This document shows positions 59,350-64,000 of a stretch of 64,000 nucleotides of DNA, in pieces. Numbering within the stretch: the stretch's first letter is position 1; every line of letters begins with the position of its first letter. The DNA lies in the NCBI RefSeq assembly GCF_004331485.1, contig NZ_SJKD01000012.1, positions 105,548 to 169,547 on the forward strand, read 5' to 3'. The notes beneath the pieces are model-generated. The model saw only the letters and a list, made by a program, of their open reading frames with translations, did no database searches and was not told the DNA's origin. Source of the DNA: Kribbella capetownensis. GTDB taxonomy: Bacteria > Actinomycetota > Actinomycetes > Propionibacteriales > Kribbellaceae. Position numbers and translations under genes: made by a program.

Positions 59350-61587
59350 TCACGCCATGGGATGCGGGTCGAGGTTCAGGTGGTCCAGTCGCGCCGGCCG
59401 CAGCCCGATCCGGCTCGGCATCTCCAGCAGTCGCCGCCCGCCGAGCCGCGCCTGGTTGACACCGAACCAGATCGGCACGAACCCCGGCACCAGCCCTCGC
59501 ACCACCCGCACCCCGAGTTCGGCGACGTCCGGCGTCGTGACGTCGACAGCGAGTACGTCGCCCGCGACCTCGGCCAGCGACTTGATCAACACCGCCGAGT
59601 CGGCAGGCCCGGGTGACGCGATGTCCGGCCACGGCTGACGCGGAGCCTCGCGGAGGAAGCGCATCCCACCGACGGCCGAGTCGGCGTACAGCAGGCTGTG
59701 GTCGCCCAGACTCCCGACCTTCGCCGGCATAGCAACCAACCCCGCCATCCGCGCCCGAACCCCCGGTTGGCGCAGGCGGGCGCGCAGTAACGGTCGCGCC
59801 TGCCCGACTTCAAGCACAGCAGACCGGGCAGCGGCGGCCGGGTCCATCCCCGCTCCGAGCCCTACAACCGCGGCCGGCATCCGATCCGACCATGCGACGG
59901 CGAGGGCGACAGCCGCCACGGTGTCGGTCGGCAACAGGTGCACCACGATCTCGATCCCACGCCGTGCATGCGTCGCGGCGATCCCGCGCGTCTGTTCGTC
60001 CGGTACGTCGGCCGCGGCCACGCAGCGACCCGGCAGCCGATGCGACCACGCGATCATGAACGCATCTCGCTCGATCACCTCGAGCAACGCGCGCAGCGTG
60101 GCGCCGTCGAAGTCCGGTCCGGCCGCGAACCCGTTCGACGTCGTCGGGAACAGCCCGGCGCTCGGCGGCGGCCGATAGCCCAGATGCGTTGCCAGCAAGG
60201 GAATCCAGACCTCATCGCCGCTCACCAGCGACAGTCCCGGCACCCACTCGACTTCGGTCTCCGGCCGCCACGGCTGGAACGGCACTGTCCCGTACTGATG
60301 ATCCGCGAACAGGACCAGATCCCGCGGATGCAGGCCCGGCCGATCCAACCCGTCGTACGTCGAAGTGATGGTGCGCTCAGGTCGCCACGTCATGGCGGCG
60401 TGCCGTTCGAGGGCCTCACCGAGAGCGCTGTCGCGAGCCTGCCGCCGGGTCCAGCCCTTGCCGGAGCAGACGACGAAGGGATCGCCGTCGGTGCGGAAGC
60501 CGGCGTTCGCCAGTTCAGCCTGGACGACGTACGGCCGCTCGGGCTCATCGATGTCCTTCGGGAAGGGAACGAGCCTGCGCACCACACCGCAGAGCGAGTC
60601 GACCGCGCGCCCGGCGATGTCTTCGAAGTCGGTTGTCTCAGCCTCTACCGGCGGACGATCATTCTTTGCGCAGGCCGGGCAATCCGGGTGTGGGATCACC
60701 GGATGCAACTCCTCGCCCCCTACGAGCGCATCGAGTGTGAGCACGTTGGCAGCCAGCCGCGGTGCCGCGATCGACAGCGTCAGCGCGAACACCTCGGTCA
60801 TCAGCGCCGCGGTGACCATCGGCAGAAGTGCTGGTAGCACAGGCCTCGCCGCAGCGTCCACGAACCGGCGAGCATCGAGAGCCTCCTCGAGTGCCATCGC
60901 CGAACTGAAGTCGTCCACACAGGACAGCGCCCGCATCCGCCAACACAGGTAACACGGCCCGCCGTCGGGCAGTACCAGCGGGCCGACCGTCGCCCCGGCG
61001 GCCTGCAACTCCACATGCAACGTCGGTACGCCGAGCTCCAGGCCGACCGCGTTGACCCACTGATGCAGGACCGGCAGCGAGCCATCACCAGCCGCGACGA
61101 CGAGATCAGCACCCGCCATCAAGGCGGGCAGCTCTTCGCGCCGAGACGGGTACGGCGCTCGAATCAGGCCTGGGATCCCGGCTCCCACAAGAACCTCCAC
61201 TTGCCCGACCACAGCAACTCGCATCGTGGCCAACCGTCTGGCGAGCAGGTCGTCGTCGCGCGAGGGCACCGCATACAGCCAGTCTGGCGCCGCGCCGTTC
61301 TCCTCCACCAAGACACCCGAATCGAGCAGCGAGCCGACCAGTCGATGGATCTCGGCTGCCGGCAGATCGGACAACTCGTCGAGCAGCTCCGCACGGCTGA
61401 GTGGCTGTGCGAGCGCCGGCAGGATCCTGTCCCGCACCACCCGCGCGACCCCGCCCTCCAGCCGCAACGTCGTCGACGGCGTCCTGAGAATGACGTGGCG
61501 TGGTCCGTCCGAGGAATCGAAGTCGACGACGTCCAGGCCGGGAACCGCTGTGATGAACGGTCCCGGACCTGGCCGCCGCGAGGTCAT
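59350..61587 (-). CDS. Fused leader-peptide-binding (ThiF/E1-like) and YcaO azoline synthetase
   Basis: A 745-residue fusion that recognises a precursor peptide and cyclises Cys, Ser or Thr to azolines using ATP. Residues about 30-100 form a winged-helix RiPP-recognition-like region, then an ocin-ThiF-like domain with a structural zinc tetrad (Cys212, Cys215, Cys303, Cys306). The YcaO part starts near 320; its ATP site includes SGKGWTRRQARDSALGEALERHA (about 375-397) and LRALLEVIERDAFMIAW. The C-terminus ends NLDPHPMA, with Pro at the position important in YcaO enzymes. The ATG overlaps the stop of the precursor gene (ATGA). Confidence 0.92.
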   Translation of the reverse strand: MTSRRPGPGPFITAVPGLDVVDFDSSDGPRHVILRTPSTTLRLEGGVARVVRDRILPALAQPLSRAELLDELSDLPAAEIHRLVGSLLDSGVLVEENGAAPDWLYAVPSRDDDLLARRLATMRVAVVGQVEVLVGAGIPGLIRAPYPSRREELPALMAGADLVVAAGDGSLPVLHQWVNAVGLELGVPTLHVELQAAGATVGPLVLPDGGPCYLCWRMRALSCVDDFSSAMALEEALDARRFVDAAARPVLPALLPMVTAALMTEVFALTLSIAAPRLAANVLTLDALVGGEELHPVIPHPDCPACAKNDRPPVEAETTDFEDIAGRAVDSLCGVVRRLVPFPKDIDEPERPYVVQAELANAGFRTDGDPFVVCSGKGWTRRQARDSALGEALERHAAMTWRPERTITSTYDGLDRPGLHPRDLVLFADHQYGTVPFQPWRPETEVEWVPGLSLVSGDEVWIPLLATHLGYRPPPSAGLFPTTSNGFAAGPDFDGATLRALLEVIERDAFMIAWSHRLPGRCVAAADVPDEQTRGIAATHARRGIEIVVHLLPTDTVAAVALAVAWSDRMPAAVVGLGAGMDPAAAARSAVLEVGQARPLLRARLRQPGVRARMAGLVAMPAKVGSLGDHSLLYADSAVGGMRFLREAPRQPWPDIASPGPADSAVLIKSLAEVAGDVLAVDVTTPDVAELGVRVVRGLVPGFVPIWFGVNQARLGGRRLLEMPSRIGLRPARLDHLNLDPHPMA

Positions 61588-61907
61588 CCGCCGAGGTCTC
61601 CGAATCGCCCGACCGCACCGCCGCCGAACCCGCCCGGGGCGCAGCCAGAGCCGCCGACGTCGTCGCCGGGGCCGATCACGCCCGGCGCGCAGCCGGTGCC
61701 GCCGGCGGCGACGCCGCTGCCGAACCGGCCCGGCGCGCAGCCGGAACCGGGGCCGATCAGCTGCGCCAAGATGTCGCGGACCTTGAGATAGATGCGGAAC
61801 TCCTCCGCAGTGATGTCCTGGATATCCGGCTCGGACCGCGTCGTCACCTGTTGTTCCAGCCTGACGATCCTGCCCTCGAGCTTGTCGTACTCCTCCTGAC
61901 CTGGCAT
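61584..61907 (-). CDS. Azole-modified RiPP (TOMM) precursor peptide with three core repeats
   Basis: A 107-residue peptide from the ATG at 61907, which has GGAGGGGG ahead; the frame upstream is not coding-like. Residues 1-50 form a charged helical leader (YDKLEGRIVRLEQQ, then ITAEEFRIYLKVRDILAQ) suited to binding the E1-like domain. The tail is Gly-rich with Cys57, Cys73 and Cys89 exactly 16 residues apart. Each lies in a block GSGCAPG or GTGCAPG, so Ser55, Thr71, Ser87 and the three Cys are the expected ring-forming residues. Stop and YcaO start share ATGA, tying stoichiometry together. I do not recognise this core in any named RiPP; cleavage probably follows the leader near Gly52-Pro53. Confidence 0.88.
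   Translation of the reverse strand: MPGQEEYDKLEGRIVRLEQQVTTRSEPDIQDITAEEFRIYLKVRDILAQLIGPGSGCAPGRFGSGVAAGGTGCAPGVIGPGDDVGGSGCAPGGFGGGAVGRFGDLGG
61608..61751 (-). repeat. Three 48-bp units encoding the RiPP core repeats
   Basis: Residues 53-100 of the precursor are three 16-residue units, 48 bp each. Every unit keeps (G/P)G(S/T)GCAPG and then diverges (RFG, VIG, GFG). On the plus strand the GGCGCGCAGCCGG string recurs in two units and a near variant in the third. The remaining seven residues (RFGDLGG) resemble the start of a fourth, Cys-less unit. Confidence 0.85.
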
Positions 61908-62018
61908 CGCTTCCCCCTCCAAGCATGGACGGCGAGGTGACGCCAAGTGATCCCCCTGCGCCCCGTTGTGTGTGCGGCGCCCCCCACCACGAATCGGCCG
62001 GTCACAGCCGATCTTTCG

Positions 62019-62047
62019 AGTATCGTCCCGGCGGCAGCAGGCCTCAA
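62019..62047 (-). promoter_or_regulatory. Candidate promoter of the RiPP operon
   Basis: Read on the minus strand: TTGAGG (62042-62047), 17-bp spacer, GATACT (62019-62024), a good sigma-70-like pair. It would give a leader of about 105 nt before the precursor gene. No hairpin or riboswitch-like fold is obvious in that leader. The rest of the 202-bp gap (61908-62109) also serves the divergent regulator. Confidence 0.45.
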
Positions 62048-62109
62048 GGGGTCCGGCGTCCGGTGGTTCGCGTGGCTGAGTGATTCGGTCGAGGCATAAG
62101 GTCCAGAGC

Positions 62110-63486
62110 ATGGAGGATCGAGGGGCTGCCGGTTCTGACTTGCACCTGGACCTGGCGGCGTCACGGGGCCGGAACGATCTGGTTCAAGCGTTGCATGCAT
62201 CGATCCGGAGCGGGCGGTTGCCGGCCGGCACGCGGTTGCCGTCGTCGCGGACATTGGCGAAGGATCTCGGCATTGCCCGCAACACCGTTGCGGACGCCTA
62301 CGGTCAACTCGTTGCCGAGGGCTGGCTGACCGCCCGTCAAGGCTCCGGCACCGTTGTCGCCAACCGTGCCACCACCCCACCGGCTCCCGACGTGTCGTTG
62401 CCTGCGGCAAGGGCGTACCGCTACGACCTGACTCCCGGCGCTCCTGATGTCTCGACGTTCCCGCGCGGCGAGTGGCTGACCGCCGCGCGGAAGGCGTTGA
62501 CCGCGGCACCCAACGAGGCGTTCGGTCTGGGCGATCCGCGCGGCCGGATCGAACTGCGCCGCATGCTCGCCGAGTATCTCGCCCGTGCCCGCGGAGTCCG
62601 TGCCGATCCCGAACGGATCCTGATCTGCTCCGGCTATGTGCAGGGCGTGAGCCTGCTCAGCGAAGTACTGCGGAATATGGGCGGGACGACCGTGTCCGTG
62701 GAGGAGTTCGGGTACGCCTTGCACCTGGACGTGATCCGGTCGCGGGGTCTCACGCCTGTGCCGCTCACGGTCGACGAGCTGGGTGCGCAGGTGTCCCAGC
62801 TGACTGGTGACGGTGCACTGCTCACACCCGCACACCAGATGCCGATGGGCGTGCCGCTTGCGCCTGAGCGTCGTACTGCGGCGGTCGAGTGGGCACGGGA
62901 CACCGGGGGAGTGCTGATCGAGGACGACTACGACGGTGAGTTCCGGTACGACCGGCAGGCGGTGGGCGCGCTGCAGGCGCTTGACCCTGAGCGGGTCGTG
63001 TACACGGGGACGACCAGCAAGAGCCTCGCGCCGGGGCTGCGGCTCGCGTGGATGGTGTTGCCGCAGCGGTTGATCGAGCCGGTGGTTGCGGCCAAGCGGA
63101 CGGCCGACTTCCAGACCGCGACCCTGGAGCAGCTCACCCTCGCCGAGTTCATTGCCTCCGGCCACTACGACCGGCACGTACGGCGATCCCGGCTGCACTA
63201 TCGCCGACGCCGGGACCGGCTGGTCGAACTGCTCGCCGTCCGCGCCCCGAACGTCAAGGTCGCCGGCATATCGGCCGGTATGCATGTCCTCCTGGAGGTC
63301 CCCGGCGACGCGGAAGACATGGTCGCCCGGGCTGCCCGCCAGGGCCTGGGTCTCGCCACCCTGAGCAGCTACCACTTCACTCCGACCCAGGCCACCCGGC
63401 AAGCAGTCATCGTCGGCTACGGCACCCCACCCGACCACGCCTACCCGGGCGCCTTGGACCTCCTCTGCCAGGTCCTAGCCGTCTGA
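62110..63486 (+). CDS. MocR/PdxR-type GntR regulator with aminotransferase-like domain
   Basis: A 458-residue regulator. A GntR winged helix occupies residues 20-88 (LPSSRTLAKDLGIARNTVADAYGQLVAEGWL), followed by a fold-type I aminotransferase-like domain with the PLP-binding Lys304 (TSKSLAPGLRLAW) and the EDDYDGEFRY block (271-280). Such proteins sense PLP or aminated ligands; PdxR members control vitamin B6 synthesis. The ATG at 62110 is used because TAAGGT (62097-62102) could be a -10 for a leaderless start there. It is divergent from the RiPP operon and could control it, or simply neighbour it. No pdx genes are nearby. Confidence 0.88.
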   Translation: MEDRGAAGSDLHLDLAASRGRNDLVQALHASIRSGRLPAGTRLPSSRTLAKDLGIARNTVADAYGQLVAEGWLTARQGSGTVVANRATTPPAPDVSLPAARAYRYDLTPGAPDVSTFPRGEWLTAARKALTAAPNEAFGLGDPRGRIELRRMLAEYLARARGVRADPERILICSGYVQGVSLLSEVLRNMGGTTVSVEEFGYALHLDVIRSRGLTPVPLTVDELGAQVSQLTGDGALLTPAHQMPMGVPLAPERRTAAVEWARDTGGVLIEDDYDGEFRYDRQAVGALQALDPERVVYTGTTSKSLAPGLRLAWMVLPQRLIEPVVAAKRTADFQTATLEQLTLAEFIASGHYDRHVRRSRLHYRRRRDRLVELLAVRAPNVKVAGISAGMHVLLEVPGDAEDMVARAARQGLGLATLSSYHFTPTQATRQAVIVGYGTPPDHAYPGALDLLCQVLAV

Positions 63487-63521
63487 CCGAAACCGTCGGT
63501 GCCGCCAGCTAGCGTGCGGAC

Positions 63522-63905
63522 ATGGTTGATTCGCCTGGAGGTTCGCCGATCCACAACCGGATCGGCGCTGTGTTCGTCCATGTCACCGACATGCAGCGCG
63601 CCATCGATTGGTACGGCGCCCTGCTCGGAGTGCCCAGGCAGGAGACCAGCCACGAGGGATTGATCTACGACGTGCCGATGGACGGTCCCACCGGCCTGAC
63701 CCTGGACGGGCACGCCTACGCCAGGGGGACGTTCCGGCCAGGCGGGCCGTTGCTGATGCTGCACGCCGACGACATCCAGGCGGCGCACTCGTTCGCCGCC
63801 GAGCACGCCACGGAGGTCGGGGCGGTTGAGGACATCGGAAGCATCAGCGTCTTCCACCTGGCCGACCCGGATGGTAACAAGCTCATCGTCTACGCGGTGA
63901 ACTAG
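63522..63905 (+). CDS. VOC-superfamily (glyoxalase/bleomycin-resistance-like) protein
   Basis: A 127-residue protein with the two-module VOC fold: NRIGAVFVHVTDMQRAIDWYGALLG in the first half and GSISVFHLADPDGNKLIVYAV in the second. His20 and Glu near the C-terminus, usual metal ligands, cannot be fully matched: the second strand ends FHLADPDGN-KL-IVYAV without the common Glu. It may be a binding (for example antibiotic-sequestering) protein rather than an enzyme. It lies 35 bp downstream of the MocR gene, probably co-transcribed. The remaining 95 bp of the window carry nothing I can support. Confidence 0.82.
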   Translation: MVDSPGGSPIHNRIGAVFVHVTDMQRAIDWYGALLGVPRQETSHEGLIYDVPMDGPTGLTLDGHAYARGTFRPGGPLLMLHADDIQAAHSFAAEHATEVGAVEDIGSISVFHLADPDGNKLIVYAVN

Positions 63906-64000
63906 CTGTACTGATCAGGCACGTTGGTTGAGAAAGTGTGACGACACGCGGTGAGTGTGGTTGATGCGTGAAGGCCTCCCGGCGTGGAGTGGAGCTGTCT

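Noticed and set aside
61908..62109. A second small precursor peptide upstream of the RiPP precursor
   Set aside because: Short frames exist in the gap, but none has a ribosome site, leader-like helix or Cys/Ser/Thr-rich core.
63906..64000. A possible further gene at the right edge
   Set aside because: Only 95 bp remain, without a convincing start, motif or frame bias.

Overview
This window is high-GC DNA from an actinobacterium. The dense GTAC/CGTACG signature, the mix of GTG and TTG starts, chains of ATGA/GTGA stop-start overlaps, apparently leaderless promoters and a very large carbohydrate-utilisation gene set fit a soil member of the Propionibacteriales. A Kribbella-like genome is my best guess, inferred from style and gene content and not proven. 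I saw no rRNA, tRNA, CRISPR array or intact insertion sequence.

Region 1 (1-6.5 kb): the C-terminal end of a LacI-type regulator, a near-perfect LacI operator overlapping a promoter, then translationally coupled GH42 and GH2 beta-galactosidases, followed by a THUMP/RNA methyltransferase.

Region 2 (6.5-33.7 kb): a polysaccharide-utilisation locus, probably for a fucosylated glycan. A leftward operon encodes an unusual regulator (IS630-transposase-like helix-turn-helix fused to GntR/FCD), an amidohydrolase resembling sugar lactonases, a Tat-exported GH95 alpha-L-fucosidase and a secreted DUF5703-like hydrolase. A rightward, almost gapless 16-kb operon encodes an ABC sugar importer, an unrecognised putative glycan enzyme, an RraA-like aldolase, three tandem secreted beta-helix enzymes, an SDR, a class III CoA-transferase, a signal-less solute-binding-like protein, an enoyl-CoA hydratase and an MBL hydrolase. 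A second importer (Lpl/Ytc type) follows behind its own LacI-type operator and ends at a strong hairpin terminator. A convergent SGNH hydrolase has the same operator as the beta-galactosidases, 34.7 kb away.

Region 3 (35-51.3 kb): largely housekeeping. It holds a Ski2-like helicase, an MFS exporter with a divergent CGNR regulator, FabV, a MurA with Asp in place of the catalytic Cys, a PduO-type cobalamin adenosyltransferase, SppA, an ECF sigma factor with a CU044_5270 protein, a STAS protein, an ethylmalonyl-CoA-mutase-type (MeaA) B12 enzyme, an aldo/keto reductase, D-aminopeptidase DppA and a PNPOx-like protein.

Region 4 (51.4-64 kb): an unrecognised alpha-barrel glycan-active candidate, a PEP-mutase-like protein with AhpD, two small membrane proteins, a large LuxR-type ATPase regulator, and the most interesting item: a compact azole-forming RiPP (TOMM) operon. 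A 107-residue precursor carries three exact 16-residue core repeats, each with a Gly-(Ser/Thr)-Gly-Cys-Ala-Pro-Gly block. It overlaps a fused leader-binding/YcaO cyclodehydratase, which is followed by a SagB-type dehydrogenase. A MocR-type regulator and a VOC protein lie divergently upstream.
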